64,000 bases of DNA, from NCBI GenBank assembly GCA_039602395.1, contig JBCNJP010000003.1, positions 14,405,691-14,469,690 of the forward strand. The letters are read 5' to 3'. A program made the translations under genes and the position numbers. Positions 54,029 to 64,000 of the stretch are shown here, piece by piece. The notes beneath the pieces were generated by a model. The model did no database searches, was not told the DNA's origin, and saw only the letters and a program-made list of their open reading frames with translations. Source of the stretch: Deinandra increscens subsp. villosa. Taxonomy: Eukaryota; Streptophyta; Magnoliopsida; Asterales; Asteraceae. Each line of letters begins with the position of its first letter. Positions within the stretch are counted from its first letter, which is position 1.

Positions 54029-54451
54029 GATGGTTATGGTGAAAACCACTCTAAGTTGGGAAAACTTTCGAAACTCTTTAAAAACGGGGTCAAAATGTTT
54101 TTTTTCATTCAATTTTTTTTTATGGTGATTCTTTAGGTTATAGGCTAACCTTAGGTGGAAAAAAATCAAAAAAACGCCCCGACAATTTTTTTAAAAAAAA
54201 ATCTCAAAAAACAGTTGTTTCATATGTAACCAATATATGTATACAATGTTACATATGTAACAAGACCATTTTTTGTCATTTTTAAAAAAAAAACCCCGAG
54301 GCATTTTTTTTTATTTTTTTTCCACCTATGGGTAGCCTATAACCTAAAGAATCACCATAAAAATTTTTAATGAAAAAACAAACTTTTTGACCCCGTTTTT
54401 GAAGAGTTTTGAAAGTTTTTCTAACTCGAAGTGGTTTTCATTTTTCCCTTC
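54025..54451. mobile_element. TA-flanked MITE family D (about 430 bp)
   Basis: The left arm (GTGAAAACCACTCTAAGTTG then GGAAAACTTTC) pairs with the right arm (GAAAGTTTTTCTAACTCGAA then GTGGTTTTCA). The pairing continues with ACGGGGTCAAAATG/TTTGACCCCGTT and CCTAAAGAATCACCATAAAA. A (CT)n run and a (TA)n tract follow on the right. Confidence 0.8.
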
Positions 54452-54523
<72 letters not shown>

Positions 54524-54528
<5 letters not shown>

Positions 54529-54707
54529 GAGGTTCATTGTAGACACTTTTACATGTGAAATAGCGTTTTTTCACATGTGAAATGCTCTGAACAATTAGAA
54601 AAAGGAAAAAATGAAATTATCACAACCACTAGATCAAGAGATCTAATGGTGAAAAAGGGTGTCTACATGTCTACACTTATGAGGATGTCTACAATGAACT
54701 TTTCACT
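54524..54707 (-). mobile_element. TA-flanked MITE family B, copy 2
   Basis: Inverted relative to copy 1: begins AGGGTGAGGTTCATTGTAGA and ends AATGAACTTTTCAC. It retains TTTCACATGTGAAA-type words. Confidence 0.85.
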
Positions 54708-54727
54708 ATATATATATATATATATAT

Positions 54728-55204
54728 AGGTAAAAGATCCGTGTAGACCCCTTATTTTTTGTAGACCCCGTAGACCCCTTATAAAACTCAATAAAACTCA
54801 TTAAAACTCACTAAAAATAAAACTCAGTTTTGTTAATTTAGTTTTTTTTATTTGCGATAAGCTTTTAAGAACAAAAAAAGACAATTAAAAAAAAAAGAAA
54901 AACGAAAAACATTAAAAATTGAACATTTTAAGACAATGAGTTTTAAAAATCAATGAGTTTAAAACTCAATAAACTCAATAAAACTCAGTGTTGCGATTAA
55001 AACTCATTATTTTAAAACTCATTGTCTTAAAATGTTCGATTTTTAATGTTTTTTGTTTTTTTTTAATTTATTTATTTATTTTTTTGGTTCTTAAAAGCTT
55101 ATCGTAATAAAAAAAACCAAATTTACAACACTGAGTTTTATTTTTATTGAGTTTTATAGGGGTCTACGGGGTCTACAAAATTTAAGGGGTCTACACGAAC
55201 CCTT

Positions 55205-55208
<4 letters not shown>
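54728..55208. mobile_element. TA-flanked MITE family C, copy 2
   Basis: Ends AGGTAAAAGATCCGTGTAGA and, inverted, AGGGAAGGGTTCGTGTAGAC. It has the same CCCCGTAGACCCC and AAAACTCA interior as copy 1, though shorter. Confidence 0.8.
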
Positions 55209-55255
<47 letters not shown>

Positions 55256-55262
55256 ATATATA

Positions 55263-55639
55263 TAAATATAATAAAAATAAATTGGAAAGGAATATTAGGG
55301 TTTATAGTATTTAAAGTTTTGTCGCACAACTTTATTTAAGTTTACATTTTCTATCTCAGGAATAGTATAAGTTTTCAACTCTTAGACTTTGGCCACCATA
55401 TTTTTTAGTTATATATTTTGATCACGAAACTATTAAATATTTACATTTTATACCCATTAACATTTTCACTTTCGTTTTTAGTATACTTTTTATACTTTTT
55501 ACTTTGAGCACAAAACTTTTAGAATTTTACGTTTTATATCCCTTAACTTTTATACTTTCGTTTTTTAGTATATTTTTAGAGATTCGACATTGGCCATGAC
55601 TTTCTTTATAGTTTTATATCAATCTTGTGTATATATATG

Positions 55640-55676
<37 letters not shown>

Positions 55677-56280
55677 CAATTTAAATTGAAAAGGAATAGG
55701 GAACTTTTTGGTTTTCAAACTTTGACCATACAGTTTGATATTTTTACATTTTCTACTCTCTTACTTTTTAAACCTTTTTTCTTTTGTTTTCAAGCTTTGG
55801 CCATAAAAGCTTAACATTTTTACATTTTCTACTCTCTAACTTTTAAACTTTTTTTTTATTTTAGTTTTGTTGTCTTCTACTTTAACTACGAAACTTTTAG
55901 AATTTTACGTTTTATACCCCTTCAGTTTAAAACTTCTGTTTTTATTGTTTTTATTTTTTTATATTTTAGCCACGAAACTTTTATAGTTTTACGTTTTATA
56001 CTCCATAAATTCACTTTTTTTTTAAAATTTTTTTATTTAATGAGAGTGTTCGACTTTGATCACGACATTTTTATAGTTTTATTAGCTGACTTTTACGTTT
56101 ATACTCCTTAAGTTTTCTACTTTCGTTTTTTATTATACTTTTATAGTTTTATACTTTCACTACAAACTTTTAGACTCTTACGATTTATACCACTTAACTT
56201 TTCTACTTTCTTTATTATTATATTTTTAGTGTTTTTGGTTTTGGTCACGACTTTTTTTATAGTGTTATATATTGACCACA
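55263..56280. repeat. Degenerate tandem repeats, about 70-90 bp period, AT-rich
   Basis: Phrases such as CACGAAACTTTTAGAATTTTACGTTTTATACCCC and TAACTTTTATACTTTCGTTTT recur roughly a dozen times with drift. Another (TA)n tract at 55630-55675 lies within. No frame is supported. Confidence 0.65.
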
Positions 56281-56287
56281 TTAAAAC

Positions 56288-56975
56288 CAATGGCGGATCC
56301 AGAACAAAATTTTAGGGAACACGGTCAAATTTTTTTTAACCATAACTTATATTGCAAAACAAAAATTTTATCGATAATTTACACAATGTAAAGTTAAATA
56401 CGTACCTAAAAGATGTTTCCTCTTCGGTTTTTAAACGCTTGGAATCGAGCCATCACATCTTCCTCTTTTACTTTAAGAAAACTTTCTTTTTCCACCGCAC
56501 AAAGTAGAGCGTTGTTCAAAAACTCATCACCCATTCGATTACGTAAATCCGTCTTGATAAGCTTCATCTTTGAAAAGCATCTTTCAACTGTTGTCGTTGC
56601 AACCGGTAAAACCAATGCCAACTTTAATACCCGATAAACCAAAGGAAATGTCTTATGGGTTCCGGTTTCCACCATTGCACGAGCAAGATTAGTTATTCCA
56701 CCCAAATTTTTAAATTTATCATTTACCTTAACGGTGTGATAAAATACCGTAAGATCTCCCAAAAGACAACCTCTTTCACCGTTACTAAAATCATTCGGAT
56801 ACATCTCTGAAAATGCCACTATCTTAGATGTATCGAACTTAGAAAATGATTCACAAGGATTTAAACCCGACATATTTTCTAGCAAAGTAGTTGAAACCTC
56901 ATTAAACTGATAAGTAAACGGGTGGCGCGCCGCGAAACGCGAATGGGTCACCATCTTGTAAATATATATCGACAA
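56288..56975 (-). pseudogene. hAT transposase C-terminal remnant (zinc-finger MYM-type 1-like)
   Basis: A 189-codon minus-strand frame (56975-56406) ends with the hAT C-terminal dimerisation domain: LVYRVLKLALVLPVATTTVE then RCFSKMKLIKTDLRNRMGDE. Upstream text (FSKFDTSKIVAFSEMYPNDF) fits the TTF/ZMYM1-like hAT proteins of plants. The BED/TTF zinc finger and catalytic DDE region are absent, so only the tail survives. The terminal repeat CAATGGCGGATCCAG starts at 56288, 118 bases past the stop, and marks the element's 3' end. The other end was not found. Confidence 0.85.
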
Positions 56976-57431
56976 ATCGTATAATTAAGGGTGAGTCAAC
57001 TTTTAATATTATAGCTACAAATATATTATTATATCAAGATAAATAGGAAATCAACTTTAGCCATTCAATTTCTATTACAATCTACATAGCAAAGTCTACA
57101 TATGAGTTGATGGGGATATAGCTAAAAGTCACCTATCAATACAGCCAATTAATTTAGAAAGCTTGCAGGACAATTTCATAATTTTCTTAAAACTATTAAA
57201 AATAAAGTTGGGGAAGACAATGATTGGATTTTGAGGTGGAGAGTTGTTTTCCCTTGTTGAAATAATCTCCGACCGCGTGAAGGTGTTTTCGTTGTTACAT
57301 TTACGCATGTAGAAACTCCTGCTGCCTATGTCTCCGATCATGTGTGACTTATCCAAACCTATAGACAACATGAAACTATATATCAAGTGTAATAATTATA
57401 CATGATAAAATAACATTAGACATGTTATATT
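56976..57431. other. Intergenic, no gene
   Basis: AT-rich, with a short minus frame at 57129-57386 that has no recognisable features. Nothing supported. Confidence 0.3.
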
Positions 57432-58111
57432 AAGAGTCTATTTGGTATAGGGTAATAGAATGAACGGGGAATGGAATGAGCAAAGGAATGGAATGGTCGC
57501 GAGAATGAAATAGATCATTACCATTTCATTGTCATGTTTGGTTACTATGTGAGAATAAAATAAATCGTTGTTTCGCGTTGTTTGATTGTTACAATAAACG
57601 CAGTAATCGAATAGAATTTTACTAATATTTCCATTTAATATTAGTATATATTTTTTAATATTTTTATTTTCTAATGTTTTAATTTTTATTAATTTATTTT
57701 TATAAATAATTTAATTTATATTTTTTAATTTATTTCTTTTTATTTTTTCTAATTTACCTTTATTATTATTATTATTTTTTTGTTTTAGTTTATTGTTTTA
57801 TTTTTATTTTTTTTATTTATATTTTTCCCTTATATTTTTTTTGTTTTATTTTTTTTATTTTATTCTTAACTTTTTTTCCAAAAATAACTAAAGAAGAAAA
57901 TCTAAATGGAAATCAAAATTTCATTCATTTCTTGAGGGAATCGAAGAAAAACATCTCTCTCTTATGGAATGAAAATCTTTAAAAATGGAAGGAATCTCAT
58001 TCCTTATGTAATGGTCCATTCCATTTCAATGTGCAACCAAACATGTAATGTTTCATTTCCACGTAATGACTCATTCCATTTCACCATTCATTTTTGCATA
58101 CCAAACGCTAC
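57432..58111. mobile_element. MITE with GGAATG-rich inverted ends (about 680 bp)
   Basis: The left end (GTCTATTTGGTATAGGGTAA, then GAATGGAATGAGC) pairs imperfectly with the inverted right end (GGTAGCGTTTGGTATGCAAA, then ATGGAATGAG). The TTTGGTA...GGAATG pattern is common to hAT-type MITEs. The centre is extremely T-rich (57600-57870). The target duplication is not certain. Confidence 0.6.
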
Positions 58112-59131
58112 CTAATAATTTAATAGAATCAACTTGTGATAAGAACCAATTAAGTAATTATTCTTCTAGATAAACAAATAAACTAAAGAAACAAGAAAAC
58201 TTCCATAAATTTTGTGAGTTTAAATCTACATAAAAAAGCAGTCAAATGACTAATCACTTATACTATTTTACTTATATGATTTTATTCAAGACGAATTTAA
58301 AATATTTTAGAATACCATTCGAAGAAGTCAAGAAGAAAAGCATCAACAAGAAATAGTACGTCTTGAGATACATATGAGCATGGTCGCATACCTAAATTAG
58401 TCGGCTAGTCGCATATATACATGAATCAATTGTCATGAACCAACTTTTGATTGTGTAATGCAAACTTTAGATGCCAAAATGAAGATAAACCTGTAAACAT
58501 AGTAAGTTTATCTATACTATATTATGATACATGATTTGAAAATGACGGAATTGTCGTTTTATATTAAATTTATACGAGTTTAAAGAGCAAAATTGTTTTT
58601 ATTAAGTATGTGATCAGTAAATACAAAACACGTAATTGAATAAGCAATTAATAACGAAATTCATTTTAAAAACTAATTATGTTAACACTCAGTTAGTAGT
58701 TTACTAAATTTTCTAAATCATTTTTATTTTAGACGGTATTATATTTATTTTATTTTATGAACTTTCATTAACATTGAAATCTTTATGATATTTTATCAAT
58801 TAATTATCAAATATTTTACGAGGGTCTATATTAGTGTGTTGTGTTCCTGTCGTATCACACCTGTATCCCACTAGTTTAATACAATGACACCCCCAACAAC
58901 TAAGATTGTGAATGTAATATCTAGTCGGGATTATTTTTTGTTTGATTTATGTACATTTATTGATCTATATATAATATAAAAGATTGTTAGCTAGATGGTG
59001 TGAAAACTACAATCGATAATGGTCCGTCTTAATATTAATGATCGATCATTAATTATAAGTGGGACGTAATAGCTGACCCTTAGAAGATTTTAGCACACTA
59101 CATGATGCTCGCATGGTGGCTCAACTAGGAT
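58112..59131. other. Intergenic, no gene seen
   Basis: About 1 kb of AT-rich sequence. No frame, inverted repeat or known terminus was recognised. It may include the lost 5' half of the copia element that follows. Confidence 0.3.
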
Positions 59132-61275
59132 CTCTGGCACCGTCGTTTGGGCCACCCAGGTTCGGACCTTTTATGTGTTTTAAAAAAATCAGTGTTCTAT
59201 CTTTTTTAAAAACCCTCTCATAACCATTTGTGTCAATCATGTGTGCTTGGCAAACAAATAAAACTCTCATTTTCTAAGTCAATGTCCACTACTCTTCTTC
59301 TTTTTAACATACCACATAGTGACCTCTGGATATCTCCGGTATCTAGTGTTGGAGGCCATCGCTACTGTATCTTATTTTTGGATGATTATTCCAACATTCT
59401 CTGGACATTTCCATTAATTAATAAATCTCAAGTTTTTTTTTTCATTTTTCTTAATCTAAATCGTCTAACCCAAACTCAAATGCAAACGAAACACAAAATG
59501 CTTTCAATGCGATAACGAAACCGAATACAATAACAAATAGTTCTATAACTTTTGCTCTCAACATGATTTTTCGGTTCTCGTGCCCCACATGTTATCTCAG
59601 AACGGTAAAGTTGAACACAAGATTCACTCAATCAATAATATTGTTCGAACACTTCTCACCCAAGCCTCCATTCCGGCCAACTTCTGGCACCACGCGTTCA
59701 AGATGTCCACCTACCTCCTAAACATTTTCCCAAACAAAACCAAAAATAACCACACCCCAACTTCTATACTTTACCATAAACAACCCACCTACTATCAACT
59801 TCGTGTCTTTGGCTACCTTTCCTACCCCTTACTCCCTTCCACATCCATAAACAAACTTCAAAAACTGCTCATCCCCTTGTGTGTTCCTCGGGTACCCCTC
59901 CAACCATAGGGGGTACAAGGTTATGACCTTTCCTCCTATAAAATTATGATCTCACGCCATGTTCTTTTTAATGAAACCGTTTTCCCATTCTCTAACACAC
60001 ATACTCCCTTACCCTCTTACGAGTTTCTTTACTATAATCTGTTGTCTGATCCACGTCCCCTTATATGGGACTATATCTCTACCTCTTCCCCATCCCCACC
60101 ATCAGTCGTGCCTCCTATGGACACCCACCTTTGTCCCCCGTCCACTCCCTCCCGGCCACCTTACCCTACAACCACCTCATCACCTACCCTACTATTCGCA
60201 CATATGGCCGACGACCTAGTGGTGCAACACCGTCGACCCTATCCTTACTACTACACCTAACACCACCACCTTCCCTAACCACTCCTACACCGCCTCCGCC
60301 ACCTCCTCACCCACTTGTACCATGACCACCTAGAGAATGTCCGGAATCTCCAAACTAAAACAGTCCTTCAACCTCCACACCTCCACACACATCGAACCCT
60401 TACCTATAAGCCCATCAGAAGCCTTAGCCAACCCAGTTTGGAACCATGCCATGACGGATGAGTTTAATGCTCCGACAATAAGACTTGGAAACTTATACCT
60501 AGGACTCATAACATGAATGTTATTCGATGTATGTGGTTGTTCAAACATAAGTTGAAAGCCGATGGTTCTCTTGAGCACTATAAAGCGCGGTTAGTTTGTG
60601 ATGACAGGTCTCAGCAAGTGGGGGTGGATTGTGATGAAACTTTCAGTTCGATGGTGAAGCTGGCCACCATACGCACTGTACTCAGTTTGGCTCTTCACCA
60701 TAATTGAGATATTAGTCAACTTGACGTGAAGAATGCATTTCTTCATGATAATCTTTATGGTCTTCATGCATTAGCCCATGGTTTGCCGAGACTCATCATA
60801 TCCCAATCATGTTTGTCGACTAATGCGTTTTCTATATTAGTTAAAGCAGGCTCCTCATGCTTCGTACCAAAGGTTCACTGACTATGTCACTACTTTGGGC
60901 TTTAGACATAGTGCACGTGATCATTTTCTATATGTGTATCGGCATAGCACATACACTACGTATCTTCTACTCTACATGGATGACATTATTCTCACTACAT
61001 CTTCTTTTATGCTAAAGACTCATCTTATGGCTCGACTTTCTCACGAGTTTGCTATGAAAGATCCTGGGCCCCCCATTTATTTTCTCGGCATTTATGTTAC
61101 TCATGACCCCTCAGGCATGTTCCTATATTGGCAAAAGTATGGATTAGACATTCTGATGCATGCTAAAATGTCGGATTGCAACCATGTTCACACTCGGGTT
61201 GACACCGCTGGAAAGCTTAGCGCAAATGAAGGGGATATATTTGATCATCATATCCTGTACATGAGTCTTACTGGG
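59132..61275 (+). pseudogene. Second copia element: integrase and reverse transcriptase remnant
   Basis: Starts in the HHCC zinc region (LWHRRLGHPG, then CQSCVLGKQIKLSF from 59228). It continues with integrase (HSDLWISPVSSVGGHRYCIL, FLDDYSN) and the QNGKVEHKIHSI block at about 59598. After a proline-rich linker (60000-60330) RT follows, with KHKLKADGSLEHYKARLV and DCDETFSSMVKLATIRTVLS. A stop follows LALHHN, then QLDVKNAFLHDNL, and the YMDD catalytic box lies at about 60976-60987. Many frameshifts and stops show that it is old. Gag, protease and the 5' LTR are missing. It is from a different copia lineage than the element at 1042, judging by low similarity. Confidence 0.88.
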
Positions 61276-63214
61276 TGATACGTAGCATCTAATACACATA
61301 ATTAAATAAATAAATTCCCACATTTAAATATGTTTTTAATTGAAAATTACGAGAATTGGTGCTTAAATGATTTATATTTAAATATTAGATGATTTGGTGG
61401 ATCGTTTGTTATTATTTGATAAATATTTAAAGGTCACATTTAATTTTATTTCCAATTGAGGAAATTATGCAAATTAGATTATTATTTTAGAAATTATAAT
61501 AGATATGGTGTTTAATTGTTTTTATTTATGAATTTTAGGTAATTAGATGGTACACGGTGAATTTAGAAGAAAACCGCAATTTACGAAAGCGGATATCTAG
61601 TCCAGATGCAAAAGATATGGAGAAAATAAAAATAAATAAATAAATCAGCAGCCCAACAAAAATCTCCTGATTTGTGCAGCCCACTAGCCCAGTCTTCTTC
61701 AGCAGCCAGGAGCATTAAGCAGAAGCCCAGCGAAGCCCAAGTACCCAGCGCATTAAATTAAAAAAAATCGTACGTCCCTGTAATCAAAACCCGACCTCTT
61801 GATTCACAGACCAGGGTCCAAGCCACCAGGACAAAAGCTGATATTGCTTTATATCTGGTTCAAATTCATTTTATCTTTGTAACTAGGCCCAGATCCAGCC
61901 CAGCGACCTGATGAAAATCAACACTCGTTTTTCCACCTACTTAAGCGGATAGCAACTGCATTTCTTCATTCTTAAGCCCCGAAAAATCCTAGAAAAAACT
62001 CCAAAAACATTCTGGAAACATCAAGGAGGATCAAGGGGGTCAAGATTCAAGCTTTGGAGGCTAAATATTAGAGATTTTGAAGAAATTTTCGGTTTGGAAA
62101 TCATCTAACTCTTTATTTTCTCCATTTGTTCTTGTTTCTTGAAGATGAATGTTTCCAAAATTGAAACTTTATTGTTGATAATCATGATTCTTGGTTGATT
62201 TCATCTTGTATCATCTAGATTAGACAAATTTAGATCATTATGAATTTATGACCCATTCGGTTTGACTTTTTGCTATGAACACGTGAAAATTGCTTGGATA
62301 ATGATTTGAAATTATTTATGATGATTTTGTATGCTGATTTGGTTTTTGTTAATGATGGATAATGTGGATTAATTGCCATATTTAGTAGAACTACTAGTAT
62401 GTGTTGATTTATTATTGTTAACCGGTTGACTTTTATTGGTCAAACGTTTGATGCTTGATAGGAGAACTCCTACTTGATGGGTTTGTCATTGATTTGGGGA
62501 TGTTTTAGTGAACATCCTTGTGGAAAAGGTTTGACCAAATCATTTCACTTGCTAAACGCTTAGGTTAGCATTGTTTAATAGGGTAGATTCGTCGCGACTG
62601 TGGGTTTCGATCTTATTTATTCGTGTTAGTCGGTTTCTAGGTCATAGACTATTTTGAATCATCATCATTGCTTGTTTTAGGTACTGTATAGAGAGACCCC
62701 TCGCACAGTTACCCATTTCATGTAGGATTAGTTTGCTTTGACCGAAGTAGCTTATTCGTTCGGCAGTTTTCACAGCTAGGCTATCCGTGTTTTAGTTAGG
62801 ATTTCCGAATTATTTGGGATGTTTCTATAGTTCCAGTTAGTCGGTTTTTCCTCATTAGGTGATAGCATTCATGGTATTAGTCATTCTGAGGGTCTTAGTG
62901 GTTCTAGAGGAGTCTAGTCTAGGTGATGCATTCCCTTTTCTGATTTTCATTCCGTGTTATCGGTTTCTAGTTGTTTTTTGTCGATTTTTCTATTCTGCTT
63001 AGTTTTCAGCTTTATTTCACAAATTCATATCATCGGTTAAAAATTAGCATCAGTTCAGTATCGGGAGACTGCAGAGCGTCCACGGATTGATATCCGATTC
63101 TTACAAATACTATACTGCATACGACGGGTGCACTGCCCTGGTGTGTAGTTTGGTCATTTGGTATTAACCATTTAAAACTTGACCGATTTTTTATATACAC
63201 AAACGTACACATCA
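61276..63214 (+). mobile_element. Solo LTR (1,939 bp), same family as 6957-8722
   Basis: Begins TGATACGTAGCATC and ends GTACACATCA, with the 5-bp duplication CTGGG (61271-61275, 63215-63219). Shared landmarks with the other copy include AAATAAATTCCCACATTTAA, TTAGAAGAAAAC, CTGGAAACATCAAGGA, CGTCCACGGATTGATATCCG and GCACTGCCCTGGTGTGTAGT. No internal coding region. Confidence 0.9.
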
Positions 63215-63864
63215 CTGGGGCACTCCAATATTTGACGTTCACCAGACCTAATATCTCCTATACCGTGCAACAAATCTGCATGTTCATACACGTTCTGCGG
63301 GTCAATCATTTCCATGCATTGAAACACATCTTGTGGTATATTAAGGGTATTATCTCTATGGGAGGGATATGCGCGATGGGCCTATAATTCTCTGGTCACT
63401 TACACAGATGTCGATTGTGCTGGTTGCCCGAAACTTGGCGTTCTACTTCAGGCTATTGTCTCTACTTTGAAGACAACCTCATCTCCTGGTATTCTAAACG
63501 GAAATCCATGGTGTCTCGTTCTAGTGCCGAAGCTGAATACCGCGAGGTCGTAAATCTGGTAGCGGGAATTTGTTGGCTCTGCAACCTGCTTCTTGAGCTT
63601 GGAAGTCCTCCCCGACGCACATCTCTTATTTACGTTGATAACATTAGTGCCATTTACATGTTTGGGAACCCAATACAACATCAACGCACTAAACATATAG
63701 AGATTGATACTCACTTTGTTTGCGAAAAGGTACAACGAGGTCTCATTCGGGTTCTTCATGTTCCATCTCGCTACCAGCTCGCGGACATCTTCACGAAGGG
63801 TCTGCCGAGAGTTATGTTTAAAGAATTCCGTACCAGTCTAAGCATCCAGAATCCATCCCCTTAA
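63215..63864 (+). pseudogene. Second copia element: RNase H remnant
   Basis: The frame after the solo LTR reads ALQYLTFTRPNISYTVQQIC, then several stops. RNase H from 63415 has TSGYCLYFEDNLISWYSKRK, SRSSAEAEYR, DNISAIYMFGNP, HQRTKHIEIDTHFV and LADIFTKGLP, ending at 63864. A GAGGGGG purine tract at 63868-63874 follows. Confidence 0.9.
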
Positions 63865-63874
63865 ACTGAGGGGG

Positions 63875-64000
63875 TATACTAGACTAGACATATCTGTTTA
63901 TGTAAATATCGATACTATAGGGGTATTGAATGTATGTTTTTTTTAACGGCGTTTGGAACTACTCCCCAAATCTCCCAATTACCCAAGTGAGCCATCCTGA
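63875..64000 (+). repeat. Start of the second copia 3' LTR (runs off the window)
   Basis: Position after the purine tract marks the LTR start, although it begins TATACTAG rather than TG. Only about 126 bases are visible, so length and age cannot be judged. Confidence 0.55.

Noticed and set aside
57129..57386. Minus frame of 85 codons upstream of the hAT remnant
   Set aside because: It could be a missing exon of the hAT gene, but no zinc-finger or catalytic motif is visible.
60065..60325. Proline-rich frames in three phases at 59946-60325
   Set aside because: This is the linker between integrase and RT of the second copia element, frameshifted; not separate genes.

Overview
The window looks like heterochromatin-type nuclear DNA of a eudicot plant, possibly an asterid or Asteraceae (inferred only from remembered resemblance of the element families). 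It consists almost entirely of transposable elements inserted into one another. I found no convincing ordinary host gene, tRNA, rRNA or CRISPR. Target-site duplications (TSDs) are readable for most elements, so the order of insertion can be reconstructed.

Region by region. (1) 1-12096: the end of a hAT element, then a complete but broken Ty1/copia element (1042-10396, TSD CCGAC). A 1.26-kb non-autonomous hAT element (TSD TCTATTTG) and a 1.77-kb solo LTR (TSD TTTAT) interrupt its polyprotein. Copia LTR debris and a small MITE follow. (2) 12097-43355: a PIF/Harbinger element (TSD TAA) with a decayed transposase. Its 5' part received a chimeric Mutator-like element and two MITEs. Next to its 3' end a Ty3/gypsy Tat-type element inserted (17229-43338, TSD CCATG). 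That element was split within reverse transcriptase by a 15.3-kb CACTA element (20405-35709, TSD TAT), which itself carries gene fragments, a long antisense gene, tandem repeats and a further MITE. (3) 43359-50010: two nested Mutator-like elements (9-bp TSDs), a 303-bp foldback element and remnants of a second Mutator-associated gene. (4) 50010-55260: a chain of about ten short inverted-repeat elements, each sitting inside a (TA)n microsatellite. (5) 55260-64000: degenerate repeats, a hAT transposase remnant, a MITE, and a second, more decayed copia element. This copia element is also split by a 1.94-kb solo LTR of the same family seen in region 1.

The most interesting content is in the Tat-type element. 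Apart from the CACTA insertion, its gag-pol frame is open throughout. Its second (archaeal-type) RNase H is split by two apparent introns with nearly the same junctions. An antisense three-exon gene with an open 800-codon spliced frame lies between pol and the 3' LTR. The CACTA element has no recognisable transposase, but carries a cold-shock-domain fragment, an intact PB1-like gene, a broken antisense gene of about 1,400 codons with a 20-residue repeat, and a roughly 1-kb array of short degenerate motifs that switches strand in the middle. All gene models, domain names and lineage assignments were made by eye and have not been tested by any search.
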